DNA of 61,283 nt from Anaerolinea sp. GTDB taxonomy: Bacteria > Chloroflexota > Anaerolineae > Anaerolineales > Villigracilaceae. A model generated the notes under the pieces. It saw only the letters and a list, made by a program, of their open reading frames with translations. It was not told the DNA's origin and searched no databases. Shown here one piece after another: positions 25,297 to 33,842 of this stretch. The translations under genes and the position numbers were made by a program. The stretch lies in contig DYPU01000004.1 of the NCBI GenBank assembly GCA_020719725.1, positions 1-61,283 on the forward strand. The letters run 5' to 3'. The stretch's first letter is position 1. Each line of letters opens with the position of its first letter.

Positions 25297-25342
25297 AAGA
25301 ATCAAAAAACTGCGCCGGTTGGCGCAGTTTTTTGATTCTTTT
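25295..25342. terminator. Bidirectional terminator between A2M and msrA
   Basis: AAAAGAATCAAAAAACTGCGCC and its inverted copy surround a 4-nt loop. The GC stem with T-runs both ways suits convergent genes. Confidence 0.93.
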
Positions 25343-25344
25343 AT

Positions 25345-25884
25345 TTATTTTTTGAGCCGTTCTAAAAACTGTTTGCGAAACTTAGCCACCTTTGGCGCAA
25401 CCACCGCCGCGCAATAGGGTTGCCCCGGATTATTGGCAAAATATTCCTGATGGTAATCTTCCGCCGGGTAATAGTTCGTCAAGGGCGCAACCTCGGTCAC
25501 AATCGGGTTGGGCCAAAGCCGCGCCTGGCTCAATTCGCGGATAATCTCTTCAGCGGTTTGCTTTTGAACCTCGTCCGCATAAAAAATGGCCGAGCGGTAT
25601 TGTGTGCCCACATCCGCGCCCTGCCGGTTGAACGTGGTCGGGTCGTGAATGCTAAAAAAGACTCGCAGCAAATCGGCAAAAGCCAGCAACTGTGAGTCAA
25701 ATTCAACTCGCACAACTTCGGCATAACCGGTTTGACCCGTGCAAACCGCTTTGTAGCCGGGATTAGGCACATTTCCGCCCGCATAACCAGATTCGACGGC
25801 CAGGACACCCTGCAAATCATCAAAAACGGCTTCGAGGCACCAAAAACAGCCTCCAGCCAAAACTGCTGTTTGGATTATTGCCAT
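25345..25884 (-). CDS. msrA: Peptide methionine (S)-S-oxide reductase
   Basis: A 179-residue MsrA that repairs oxidised methionine. The N-terminal active site is GGCFWCLEAVF with catalytic Cys13 and a nearby Cys16. Further conserved parts are GYAGG, YAEVVRVEFD, FFSIHDPTTFNRQGADVGTQYRS and AEDYHQEYF. It follows clpC on the same strand with a GC-rich hairpin between, and AAGGAG lies before its start. A cotranscribed protein-quality-control pair with clpC is plausible. Confidence 0.96.
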   Translation of the reverse strand: MAIIQTAVLAGGCFWCLEAVFDDLQGVLAVESGYAGGNVPNPGYKAVCTGQTGYAEVVRVEFDSQLLAFADLLRVFFSIHDPTTFNRQGADVGTQYRSAIFYADEVQKQTAEEIIRELSQARLWPNPIVTEVAPLTNYYPAEDYHQEYFANNPGQPYCAAVVAPKVAKFRKQFLERLKK

Positions 25885-25902
25885 AAAAAGAACTCCTTAA
25901 GA

Positions 25903-25931
25903 CCAGGGGCGCAGCGTTGCTGCGCCCCTGG
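25903..25931 (-). repeat. Intercistronic 13-bp perfect hairpin between clpC and msrA
   Basis: CCAGGGGCGCAGC and GCTGCGCCCCTGG pair perfectly around a 3-nt loop. There is no T-run after it on the minus strand; AAGGAG of msrA follows. It may be an attenuator or an mRNA-stabilising hairpin, or a partial terminator. Confidence 0.7.
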
Positions 25932-25953
25932 AGTAAACTCAAAAAAACGTTGC

Positions 25954-28461
25954 CTAAGCAACTGGCTCAGGTTCCGGCGTAGGACGACTCACCCGGTTCA
26001 ACACAACTTCGCCATCAGCATTAATACCAACCTGGATGCTATTGCCATCCACAAACTCCCCTGCCAGCAAAGCATCAGACAATTTATCTTCGACCCGCAT
26101 TTGAATGACACGGCGCAGAGGGCGCGCGCCCATATCCGCATCGTAACCCTGCTCGGCAAACAAATCCAGCGCTTCGGGAGTGGCTGTCAGAGTAATGTTA
26201 TGTTCCACCAGCCGCGCGGCAACCTTACTCAACTCCAGGCGCACAATTTGCTTAATGTCATCCCGGTTCAACGAACGAAAAATGATGGTGCTATCAACGC
26301 GGTTGATAAACTCAGGCCGAAAAGCGCGTTTGAGCGATTCGTTTAGCTTTTTACGCATCTCATCATACGTCACTTTTTCTTCGACAACTTCATCACGCTT
26401 CAAGTTAAAACCAAGCGAGGTCTGACGCTTAATCAAATCCGCGCCAACGTTGGATGTCATAACGATGATGGCATTACGGAAATCGACCTTGCGGCCCTTG
26501 GCATCCGAAAGATGGCCTTCTTCCATAATTTGCAGAAGCATATTGTGGACTTCAGGATGAGCTTTTTCGATTTCGTCAAAAACGACAATCGAATATGGGC
26601 GGCGGCGCAGAGCCTCAGTTAGCTGACCAGCATCTTCATAGCCAACATAACCAGGAGGCGCACCCACCAAGCGGCTGGCAGTGTGCCGTTCCATAAACTC
26701 AGACATATCCAACTGAACCGCGGCATCTTCGCTGCCAAACATAAATTTGGCAAGAGTCTTGGTCAATTCGGTCTTGCCAACCCCGGTTGGGCCAAGGAAG
26801 ATGAAAGAACCAATTGGGCGGCGCGGGTCCTTGAGACCGGCGCGGGCGCGGCGCACTGCCCGAGAAATGGCATCAATGGCCTCATCCTGACCGACAATCG
26901 AACCTTTCAACTCATCTTCCATGTGCAGCAAGCGTTCCGATTCGGCCTGGGCAAGCTGCATCAAAGGCACACCCGTCCACATCGAAACCACTTCGGCGAT
27001 GTCTTCAGCGGTGACAACTGGGCTGTTGGCGCGATCCCACAGGGTACGCATTCGCTCCAGTTGGTTTTCGATGGTGGTTTCTTTTTCCTGCCACGAACGG
27101 ATTTCCTCCTCGCTGTTGGCTTCTTCCTGGGCCAGGGCGCGATACTGGCGCACTTCCCGAAGCTGGGTGAACAAATCTTTAGCCTGTTTCGCGGCTGGAG
27201 ATTTGTACATACGCACCCGCGACGAAGATTCGTCAATCAGGTCGATGGCCTTATCGGGCAGGAACCGCTCGGTGACGTAGCGGCTGGAAAGATGAGCGGC
27301 AGCTTCGAGGGCTTCATCTGAAATTACCAGCTTATGATGCTCCTCATACGCGCCGCGAATCCCTTTCAAGATGGCAATCGTCTCTTCTTCAGAAGGTTCA
27401 TCGACCTGAACTGGCTGAAAGCGCCGTTCCAAAGCCGCATCTGATTCGATGTGTTTGCGATATTCTTCGAGGGTGGTTGCGCCAATAACTTGCAGTTCAC
27501 CACGCGAAAGCGCTGGTTTAAGAATATTGGCCGCATCCACGCTGGAGCCAGCCGCGCCGGCCCCAACCAACATGTGAACCTCGTCGATGAAGAGAATCGA
27601 ACCGGCTTGCTTCAGTTCGTCGATAACACGTTTCAGGCGTTCTTCAAACTGACCGCGATACATGGTTCCAGCCACCAATGAGCCAACATCCAACTGTAAA
27701 ACGCGTTTATTCATCAATGGGGCCGGAACATCACCTTCGACGATGCGCTGGGCCAGGCCTTCAATGATGGCGGTCTTGCCAACGCCAGGTTCGCCAATGA
27801 GGGCGGGATTATTTTTGGTGCGGCGCGCCAGAATTTGAATAACGCGCTCAATTTCCATTTGACGGCCAATAACCGGGTCGAGTTTGCCTTGTTCGGCTTT
27901 GGTAGTCAGGTCGGTTGCCAATTGATCTACCAGCGGGGTTTTGGCGTTTTTATCTTGCGGTTTCGCGCCCTGAGATTCGCGTCCGGCTCCGCCAACGGGA
28001 GCAGGCGGCGGGGTAGAGGATGAAGATTCCTGCAAAATGCGGCGCGTTTGCCGGCGGACTTCGTCGGGGGTGATGCCCAGGCGGCGCAAGGCTTCCAGCG
28101 CCAGTCCCTCAACGAGAATCAAGCCAAGCAGCAGGTGTTCGGTGCCAATGTAATGGTGTCCCATGCGCCGGGCTTCTTCCACGGCTAGTTCCAATACTTT
28201 TTGAGTATCTGCCGAAAGGTCAATTTTTTCGCCCGGAGGGGTGCGGCCCTCGCCGCTAAGACGTACTACCATTTCGCGCACACGTTGGGATTCGAGTCCC
28301 ATTTCGCGCAATACGCGCCCGGCCACGCCGCCTTCTTCTTCTATTAATCCAATCAACAGGTGTTCGGTGCCAATCAGATTGTGATGAGCGCGTTCAGCTT
28401 CTTGATGAGCCAGGCTCAATACGCGCCGCGCTCGTTGTGTAAAGCGGTCCATGCCAGCCAT
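25954..28461 (-). CDS. clpC: ATP-dependent Clp protease ATP-binding subunit ClpC
   Basis: An 835-residue AAA+ unfoldase that feeds ClpP. It has the two N-terminal Clp repeats ([16 protein letters not shown] and [15 protein letters not shown]), first ATPase with Walker A GEPGVGKT and Walker [11 protein letters not shown], a middle domain, and second ATPase with [20 protein letters not shown] and RPEFINRVD. The C-terminus has [11 protein letters not shown] start at ATG 28461, where GGAG lies 8 nt upstream; the frame is open 22 codons further without another site. No McsA/McsB/CtsR genes are adjacent, unlike Bacillus. Confidence 0.95.
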   Translation of the reverse strand: MAGMDRFTQRARRVLSLAHQEAERAHHNLIGTEHLLIGLIEEEGGVAGRVLREMGLESQRVREMVVRLSGEGRTPPGEKIDLSADTQKVLELAVEEARRMGHHYIGTEHLLLGLILVEGLALEALRRLGITPDEVRRQTRRILQESSSSTPPPAPVGGAGRESQGAKPQDKNAKTPLVDQLATDLTTKAEQGKLDPVIGRQMEIERVIQILARRTKNNPALIGEPGVGKTAIIEGLAQRIVEGDVPAPLMNKRVLQLDVGSLVAGTMYRGQFEERLKRVIDELKQAGSILFIDEVHMLVGAGAAGSSVDAANILKPALSRGELQVIGATTLEEYRKHIESDAALERRFQPVQVDEPSEEETIAILKGIRGAYEEHHKLVISDEALEAAAHLSSRYVTERFLPDKAIDLIDESSSRVRMYKSPAAKQAKDLFTQLREVRQYRALAQEEANSEEEIRSWQEKETTIENQLERMRTLWDRANSPVVTAEDIAEVVSMWTGVPLMQLAQAESERLLHMEDELKGSIVGQDEAIDAISRAVRRARAGLKDPRRPIGSFIFLGPTGVGKTELTKTLAKFMFGSEDAAVQLDMSEFMERHTASRLVGAPPGYVGYEDAGQLTEALRRRPYSIVVFDEIEKAHPEVHNMLLQIMEEGHLSDAKGRKVDFRNAIIVMTSNVGADLIKRQTSLGFNLKRDEVVEEKVTYDEMRKKLNESLKRAFRPEFINRVDSTIIFRSLNRDDIKQIVRLELSKVAARLVEHNITLTATPEALDLFAEQGYDADMGARPLRRVIQMRVEDKLSDALLAGEFVDGNSIQVGINADGEVVLNRVSRPTPEPEPVA

Positions 28462-28499
28462 AATTTTCTCCTTCCCTGGAGTTTTTGCCAGGGTTATTC

Positions 28500-28524
28500 C
28501 AATCAGACAAGAACAGTCTGATTG
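28500..28524. promoter_or_regulatory. 9-bp inverted repeat upstream of clpC, candidate operator
   Basis: CAATCAGAC and GTCTGATTG are perfect inverted copies around a 7-nt spacer, about 40 nt before the clpC start. A TAAAAT that could act as -10 lies just upstream on the minus strand. It is not a CIRCE or CtsR box by sequence. It could be a repressor site or an RNA hairpin in the leader. Confidence 0.5.
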
Positions 28525-28605
28525 CATTTTACCAAAAAGAAAGTTGAGCGGGCGTATGAATATAATAAGAGTTTACGCCGCCTGGGGATAGTGTGCGTCA
28601 ATATC

Positions 28606-28633
28606 AAACCGCCCTTCGACGGAAGGGCGGTTT
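28606..28633. terminator. Hairpin downstream of the HIT gene
   Basis: AAACCGCCCTTC and GAAGGGCGGTTT form a perfect 12-bp stem with a 4-nt loop, 74 nt after the HIT stop codon. The T tract on the minus strand is short, so termination may be moderate. Confidence 0.65.
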
Positions 28634-28706
28634 AACGATAACGATCTATTACTTAGCAAAATCGCCAGACCGCAGAGGCCAGCCAATGCTGGAAGGCGGC
28701 GCGAGT

Positions 28707-29150
28707 TCAGGCGATTTTCTGTTCAATTGCCGCGCGGATTTTATCCATCAGGGTTTTGTGTTTAACAGGGTCAAATTTGGGGACGGTTTCCCAGGGGTAG
28801 AACCAAACCGGGCCGTAACGGTATTGTTCGGGTTCTGCCTCGTAGCGTGGGACGATGTGGGCGTGCAAGGCCGGTTCACTGTTGCCCAAAATTTCGTAAT
28901 TGATGCGCCAGGCCCCGGTCACTTCAAGCAGGGCGTCGCCGATCAGAGTCATATCGCGCAGGAAGATTTCGCGCTGGCGAACGGACAAATCATTGATGGA
29001 GGCGACGACCGGGTCGGGCAGTAGCAGGCAGTAGCCATTGAGTACCTGGTGGTCGCCAAAGACGGCCCAGCCCGATTCCATTTTGCACAGCACTGTGGGG
29101 TTTTCGCCCTTTTGGGCAGCTTCGACACGTTGATGGATGAGAGTTGTCAT
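28707..29150 (-). CDS. HIT family nucleotide-binding protein
   Basis: A 147-residue HIT-domain protein, a family of nucleotide hydrolases and transferases such as diadenosine polyphosphate hydrolases. The histidine motif reads ALHAHIVPRY. Aligned on the PR, His96 matches the catalytic histidine and His98 the last, while the first His of H-x-H-x-H is Ala94. Conserved GYCLLLPDPVV lies near 39-49. It is the downstream neighbour of the LLM oxidoreductase on the same strand. Substrate unknown. Confidence 0.85.
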   Translation of the reverse strand: MTTLIHQRVEAAQKGENPTVLCKMESGWAVFGDHQVLNGYCLLLPDPVVASINDLSVRQREIFLRDMTLIGDALLEVTGAWRINYEILGNSEPALHAHIVPRYEAEPEQYRYGPVWFYPWETVPKFDPVKHKTLMDKIRAAIEQKIA

Positions 29151-29233
29151 TTTTTATTCCCAAAAAAGGTAAACGATCACTAAAAACCGTAGACAAAAAA
29201 TCTTATGGCAAAACAGCTCACCCACGGGCAAAT

Positions 29234-30265
29234 TTAGGCGTTAAAAGCCGCCAGCAATTCTTGCCACCAGGCATCCCGCTCGCCAGGCGTGAAAGGCAGG
29301 TAAAGCGTCAGGCGGTCAGCCAGGGTGGAATATCTTATTTTCAAGGTAGCGGCCAATTCGGTCGGGCTGCTGGCTTCTGTGACAAATTCGGCCAGAATTT
29401 CATCGCTGACCAGTCCAGGCATTTCGTCCCATTGACCGCGCGCGGCCAGCGCTGAAAGTTTTTCAGCCGCATCACCCCAGCCGTGCAGCTCCATCACTGC
29501 CCGGTAGGAGGGGGTGGAAGCGTAGAAGGAGACTTGCTGGCGGCAGGCTTCACGCTCGGCGCGATTGGTCGCCGCAAAAACGGAGGCTGAAACCACCACG
29601 TCCCCCCAGGCTCGGCTTTCTTTTTCCAACCCGGCCCGAATTGCGGGATGCAGAACTTCTTTTAGGTAACGCGGGGTGTGAAAGGGGTGAACCAGAAAGC
29701 CATCGCACAATTCCCCGGCCAATTTTGCCAGGCCAGTATTAACTCCGGCAATATAGATGGGAACCCGGCCTTGCTCGGCACCGGATCTGGCTGGGAAGGG
29801 CGGTAGCGGCCCAGGGTTGAAGAAAGGCGACATCAGTGTGATTTTGTAATAGTCACCACGCTGGTTGAGGGGCGCGCCCATCTGCCAGGTTTGCCACAAA
29901 GCGCGGATGACCTGAATTTGCTCACGCAGTTTACCGGTGACGGAGTCCGGCCACTCCAGGCCAAAGCGCCGCTCGATGTGCGCTTTGACTTGCGTCCCCA
30001 ACCCCAGGATGAAGCGCCCCTGCGATTGAGCCGCCAGATCCCAGGCGGTGTAAGCCAACACTGCTGGAGAGCGGGCGAAAGAGACCGCGATGCCGGTTCC
30101 CATTTTAAGGCGGTTGGTATGTTCAGCGATCAGGGCATGAGGCAAAAAGGGGTCATGCTGGGTTTCGGTCGTCCACAGGCAATCAAAACCGAGCGCTTCG
30201 GCAGCAGCGGCAGTGGCGGGCACTTCCACCAGGGAGATGGGGGGCAGGGCGGCATCCAGTTTCAC
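29234..30265 (-). CDS. LLM class (F420-dependent-type) oxidoreductase
   Basis: A 343-residue luciferase-like TIM-barrel protein. Family marks: AEALGFDCLWTTETQHDPFLP, LKMGTGIAVSFARSPAVLAYTAWDLAAQSQGRF (split by helices), LGLGTQVKAHIERRFG and VPIYIAGVNTGLAKLAGELCDGFLVHP. Relatives use coenzyme F420 or FMN to oxidise diverse substrates; the cofactor cannot be fixed here. I choose GTG 30265 as start because AAAGGAG lies 5-6 nt upstream; the open frame runs to 30295 with no ribosome-binding site. It sits 42 nt after the peptidase gene in a same-strand run. Confidence 0.88.
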   Translation of the reverse strand: MKLDAALPPISLVEVPATAAAAEALGFDCLWTTETQHDPFLPHALIAEHTNRLKMGTGIAVSFARSPAVLAYTAWDLAAQSQGRFILGLGTQVKAHIERRFGLEWPDSVTGKLREQIQVIRALWQTWQMGAPLNQRGDYYKITLMSPFFNPGPLPPFPARSGAEQGRVPIYIAGVNTGLAKLAGELCDGFLVHPFHTPRYLKEVLHPAIRAGLEKESRAWGDVVVSASVFAATNRAEREACRQQVSFYASTPSYRAVMELHGWGDAAEKLSALAARGQWDEMPGLVSDEILAEFVTEASSPTELAATLKIRYSTLADRLTLYLPFTPGERDAWWQELLAAFNA

Positions 30266-30306
30266 GGTCACTCCTTTGGGAATGCTATAACACAAACGTT
30301 AAAAAC

Positions 30307-31365
30307 CTAATCCAGCAAGTAGGCCACAACCCAATTGGTCGTTGCTTCGAGCGCTGCGATGTGGGTGCGCTCGTAGTTATGAGAAGCATCCACGCCAGGG
30401 CCAATCAGAGCCACGGCCACATCACCACCCGCCCGCCAAAAAGCCTCGCCATCCGAGCCGTAGTTGGGATAAATATCAATTTTGTGCGGAATATCATAAA
30501 TCTTTGCCAGGCGGCGCAATTTTTGGCTAAGCCCATGATGATATGGGCCGCCGCTATCTTTGACACACAACGTAGCGTGATATTCATCAGATTCCTGACC
30601 ATCACCAACCGCAGCCATATCAACCGCCACCAGTTCTTGCACCTCAGCGGGGATGCCCGCCGAAGCGCCATGCCCAACTTCCTCGTAATTGCTAAAGTGA
30701 AAGTAAGTAGTTTGGGCGGGCTGTAATCCAGCCTCGGCCAAGGTTTTGATGGCAGAAACCAGATTGGCAACGCAGGCTTTATCATCCAAAAAGCGGGAAC
30801 GCACAAATCCATCGGTGACTTCGGTTCGGGTGTCGAAAGCCACAAAATCGCCTATGTTAATGCCCAGAGCGCGGGTATCTTCGGCGCTGGAGGTGTGGGC
30901 ATCGAGACGCACTTCCATGCTATCTTCACTGCGCTTGGACTCGTGGGCCGCCGCGCCATAAACATGGCCGGAGGCCTCGTGAAGCAGGTAAGACCCACGA
31001 ATGCGCTGGCCGCTTTGCGTCAGAACCCAGCAGCCTTCGGTTTCAACGCCACCCATCACCAGCCCACCGATACGGCTTAGTTTTAAGCGCCCATTAGCCT
31101 TAATTTCTTTGACCATTGCCCCCAAAGTATCAACATGCGCCGTCAAGGCGCGCGGAGCGCTATTTTCGCGCCCGGCCCAACGCGCCACCAATGCGCCTTT
31201 GCGAGTTCGCGTCAGGGTGAGAGTGGGCAGGTTGAAAGCAGAAAGTTCCTGTTCAACCAGGCCAATCGCCGCTTCGGTGTAACCGGTGGGCGAGGCTGTG
31301 TTCAGCAAACGAACAAGAAAATCAATTTGATACGCGCTATCAATAGGAGGCAAAGAAGCTGACAT
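30307..31365 (-). CDS. M42 family metallopeptidase (aminopeptidase)
   Basis: A 352-residue di-metal aminopeptidase of the M42/CelM type, which forms large cytoplasmic assemblies. Metal and catalytic parts are visible: TAHVDTLG (His77, Asp79), FLDDKACVANL (bridging Asp), SNYEEVGHGAS (catalytic Glu pair), VAVDMAAVGDG, and the last histidine in DASHNYERTH. AAAGGAT precedes the start. It lies 12 nt from the thioesterase stop on the same strand, so they are likely cotranscribed. Confidence 0.93.
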   Translation of the reverse strand: MSASLPPIDSAYQIDFLVRLLNTASPTGYTEAAIGLVEQELSAFNLPTLTLTRTRKGALVARWAGRENSAPRALTAHVDTLGAMVKEIKANGRLKLSRIGGLVMGGVETEGCWVLTQSGQRIRGSYLLHEASGHVYGAAAHESKRSEDSMEVRLDAHTSSAEDTRALGINIGDFVAFDTRTEVTDGFVRSRFLDDKACVANLVSAIKTLAEAGLQPAQTTYFHFSNYEEVGHGASAGIPAEVQELVAVDMAAVGDGQESDEYHATLCVKDSGGPYHHGLSQKLRRLAKIYDIPHKIDIYPNYGSDGEAFWRAGGDVAVALIGPGVDASHNYERTHIAALEATTNWVVAYLLD

Positions 31366-31377
31366 CGTTAATCCTTT

Positions 31378-31803
31378 TTAAGAATGAAGGTCTTCAAATT
31401 GAGAAATTGCTGTGCGCCACGACTCTGGCAATGGAATAGTCTGACCAGTGTGGTAATTATACGTCACCAAAACCACCTCTCCCTCGGCCATCACCTGTCC
31501 GGTAGCGCCATCCAGCAGACATTGGGACACGGTCATTGATTTGTTACCCAGTCTGGTGGTGGCAACCCCCACCCGCACGGCGGTTTCCCATAAAACGGGT
31601 GCGCGAAAAGCAAGATGGACATCCGCCAAAATAACGCCAATGTCCATAAATGATTGAGCTTGCGCGAAAAGCCCCAAATGGCGCAAATACTGAATCCGCG
31701 CTTGCTCGAAAAAGGTTAGAAATTTGGCATTGTTCAGGTGGCCTTGCGCGTCAATATCGGCATAGCGCACTTCGATGGGGTGGTAAAAACGCAAAGTAGG
31801 CAT
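31378..31803 (-). CDS. Acyl-CoA thioesterase, 4HBT family
   Basis: A 141-residue hot-dog fold thioesterase. The N-terminal signature YADIDAQGHLNNAKFLTFFE contains the catalytic Asp18 and the conserved GHLNN. WETAVRVGVATTRLGNKS is the next strand pair. Such enzymes hydrolyse fatty acyl-CoAs; specificity is unknown. It is first in a minus-strand run with the peptidase and LLM gene. TATAAT ends 6 nt before its ATG with no Shine-Dalgarno, so it is probably leaderless. Confidence 0.9.
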   Translation of the reverse strand: MPTLRFYHPIEVRYADIDAQGHLNNAKFLTFFEQARIQYLRHLGLFAQAQSFMDIGVILADVHLAFRAPVLWETAVRVGVATTRLGNKSMTVSQCLLDGATGQVMAEGEVVLVTYNYHTGQTIPLPESWRTAISQFEDLHS

Positions 31804-31809
31804 ACCCGA

Positions 31810-31815
31810 ATTATA
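31810..31815 (-). promoter_or_regulatory. -10 box for leaderless thioesterase transcript
   Basis: A perfect TATAAT on the minus strand ends 6 nt upstream of the ATG at 31803, placing the transcription start at the initiation codon. The -35 region is not recognisable. Confidence 0.65.
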
Positions 31816-31984
31816 GCCCGCTCGCTGACGCGTGGCTATCTTTTGCCAAAATCAGTCTAAAACTCCCCAGATCGCGGCCCTCCGCGCCGGCCATAAAAGC
31901 CCAAAAAGGCTGATTACTTAAGACACAAAACATTGTGACAAATACCACTATGACCCATTTCAGGGCAGCGGTAACATCGGCATA

Positions 31985-32018
31985 GATATATTCATTTATT
32001 CGTTAAGCCATATATATC
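31985..32018 (+). promoter_or_regulatory. AT-rich inverted repeat upstream of the ArsR gene, candidate operator
   Basis: GATATAT (31985-31991) and ATATATC (32012-32018) are inverted copies flanking ATTCATTTATTCG. The site lies 12-45 nt before the ArsR start codon. ArsR regulators usually bind AT-rich dyads overlapping their own promoter, so this is a reasonable autoregulatory site. The dyad is short and the assignment tentative. Confidence 0.4.
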
Positions 32019-32029
32019 AACGGGAAAAG

Positions 32030-32371
32030 ATGACAATTACCTCAGCTTTGACTCAGGAAGTTTGCATGATGGAAGCCGAACTGTGTTCGGCTTTTTCCGA
32101 CCCTACCCGCATCTTGATGCTATACGAATTGGATGAACGCCCCCGCACCGTGACCGAATTAACTGTCGATTTGAACCTGGCCCAGCCCACAATCTCGCGT
32201 CACCTGAAAACCTTGCGTGATCACGGGCTGGTGATGGCTGAACGCCAGGGAACGAATATGCTCTACCGGCTGGCAGACCGGCGGCTGTTGGATGCGCTGG
32301 ACCTGCTGCGCGCAGTGATGCGCGACCGATTGGTTCATCGCGCCAACCTGGTGACTGAATCTGAAGCCTGA
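32030..32371 (+). CDS. ArsR family winged-helix regulator
   Basis: A 113-residue ArsR-type repressor: SAFSDPTRILMLYEL, then TVTELTVDLNLAQPTISRHLKTLRDHGLV as the helix-turn-helix, and RQGTNMLYRLAD as the wing. The classic metal site ELCVCDL in alpha3 is replaced by ELTVDL. The only cysteines are Cys12 and Cys19 near the N-terminus, so arsenic sensing of the classic kind is unlikely; a thiol or sulfane-sulfur sensor is possible. It opens the plus-strand sulfur-associated cluster. In other bacteria, BigR/SqrR-type ArsR regulators control split YeeE/YedE transporters, which supports the same job here. Confidence 0.92.
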   Translation: MTITSALTQEVCMMEAELCSAFSDPTRILMLYELDERPRTVTELTVDLNLAQPTISRHLKTLRDHGLVMAERQGTNMLYRLADRRLLDALDLLRAVMRDRLVHRANLVTESEA

Positions 32372-32438
32372 TTGTTTTGTCATTGTGAGATGGGCTTGCC
32401 CCAACCAAGCAATTCTCTAAAAACTCGGAGGAATGTAC

Positions 32439-33284
32439 ATGCAACGCAAAAGAACTATTCTGATTTTCGTCCTGGCCGGGCTAATTTTAGTCATCGGCAG
32501 CGGCCTGTGGCTGGCAACGGCCACGCCCGCCAGCGCGCAATGTGGCTCGCAGGCTTCGTCTTGCAAGAGCTGCCATGAAGTGCAGGCGGAACTACCCGTT
32601 AATGGCGATGGTACGTCCTGGCATACGGCGCATGCCTTTGGCGATTTTTGCTACATTTGCCATGCAGGCAATAATCAGGCCAAAGATAAGGCCGAAGCGC
32701 ATACCGGGATGGTGGCTCCGCTTTCAGATGTGAAGGCCTCCTGTCAGCAGTGTCACCCCAACGATTTGACGGAACGCGCTCAGGTCTATGCAACCGCGCT
32801 TGGGGTAGAAATTGGTACTGGTTCCGGTGGCCCGGCAGCGGGTGAGCCGGTGACGGTGGCCGAAGCGCCTGTCAGCGTGGCAGCGGTTCCCGTTTCGAGT
32901 GAAATTAAGTATGACGATCCCAATTTGGTCGATTATGTTGCCCGTTACGATGAAATTGTGTTGGGCAAGAAACCGATCAATTGGGGTAATGCCATTTTGC
33001 TGGGCCTGATTGGCCTGATGGCCGTGGGTGGCGGCGGATTTATGATGATGCGTGAAAAGCTAGTGAAGGTTTCGTTTGGCGAGGTGAAGCAGGCTGGGGC
33101 GGAGTACCCGGCGGACGTGGTGGATTTGCTGCCTGCGATTACGAATCTCAAATCCAATAGCCGCAAGGCCCTAAAAAACGTGCTGGCAAACCCTAAAGCC
33201 GATAAGGTGTTGGGCTTGATGGATGCCGTGGTTTCAGATGAGAAAACCGCGAATAATATCGGTTCTGAATACGGTAAGGAGTGA
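32439..33284 (+). CDS. Tri-heme c-type cytochrome with membrane anchor and cytosolic tail
   Basis: A 281-residue protein. An N-terminal signal (about 6-33, ending near TPASAQ) precedes an outside domain with three heme c sites: CKSCH (42-46), CYICH (71-75) and CQQCH (102-106). After an Ala/Val-rich linker, one membrane helix (about 178-200) follows, then about 75 charged residues predicted inside the cell. I start at ATG 32439, 7 nt after GGAGG; an ATG 6 nt earlier is too close. It lies 3 nt before the first YeeE half gene, with its stop overlapping that gene's ribosome-binding site, so heme protein and transporter are probably coproduced. I know no assigned function for this architecture. 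Confidence 0.85.
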   Translation: MQRKRTILIFVLAGLILVIGSGLWLATATPASAQCGSQASSCKSCHEVQAELPVNGDGTSWHTAHAFGDFCYICHAGNNQAKDKAEAHTGMVAPLSDVKASCQQCHPNDLTERAQVYATALGVEIGTGSGGPAAGEPVTVAEAPVSVAAVPVSSEIKYDDPNLVDYVARYDEIVLGKKPINWGNAILLGLIGLMAVGGGGFMMMREKLVKVSFGEVKQAGAEYPADVVDLLPAITNLKSNSRKALKNVLANPKADKVLGLMDAVVSDEKTANNIGSEYGKE

Positions 33285-33287
33285 ACC

Positions 33288-33833
33288 ATGAAATTTATTC
33301 TGAATTACCTTCATAAAGAAGTTTGGTCGCCGTATGTGGCCGGTATTTTGTTGGGACTGGTAGGTATTGCGGCGGTTTGGATTAGCAACAGCCTGCTGGG
33401 CGCTTCGGGCGCATTTGAAAACCTGGTGGGGCTGATTGGCAAGGCCGTTGCGCCTGCCGCGTTTGACAATATGTATTTCAATTTCATCATGCCGCCAGGC
33501 ATTACCACCAGCGTTATTCTAATTGTGGGCATCTTTTTTGGCGGGATGATTGGCGCGGCCAGCAGCGGAACGCTTAAGTGGGGCGCGAAGGATACCGCCA
33601 ACAGTGACCACCAGTGGAAACGCATTTTTGGGCCACAGACCTGGAAACGATGGTTGGTGGCTTTTGTGGGCGCAATTGTTTTGGAATATGCGGCAGGCAT
33701 TGCGGGCGGCTGTACCAGTGGCCTGGCAATTTCGGGCGGCATGTTGCTGGCTCCGGCAGCTTTTCTGTTCATTGCGGGCATGTTCGCTTCGGGCATTGTG
33801 ACCGCTCTGATTATTTATGGCAAGCGTTATTAG
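33288..33833 (+). CDS. YeeE/YedE family sulfur transporter, first half
   Basis: A 181-residue membrane protein with about four helices. It carries GGCTSGLAISGGMLL, the cysteine-containing signature of YeeE/YedE (TsuA-like) transporters, whose known members take up thiosulfate through a chain of cysteines. Full-length YeeE proteins are about twice this length and made of two similar halves; the second half is encoded by the next gene, 9 nt downstream. AAGGAG lies 6 nt upstream of the ATG. The substrate here is inferred. Confidence 0.88.
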   Translation: MKFILNYLHKEVWSPYVAGILLGLVGIAAVWISNSLLGASGAFENLVGLIGKAVAPAAFDNMYFNFIMPPGITTSVILIVGIFFGGMIGAASSGTLKWGAKDTANSDHQWKRIFGPQTWKRWLVAFVGAIVLEYAAGIAGGCTSGLAISGGMLLAPAAFLFIAGMFASGIVTALIIYGKRY

Positions 33834-33842
33834 GAGGCTGAC

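Noticed and set aside
25732-26346. 204-codon plus-strand frame across msrA and clpC ends
   Set aside because: Antisense to two conserved genes and containing the intercistronic hairpin; no motif.
28606-28633. CIRCE element for clpC
   Set aside because: The stem is AAACCGCCCTTC/GAAGGGCGGTTT, not TTAGCACTC-N9-GAGTGCTAA; it is better read as the HIT-gene hairpin.
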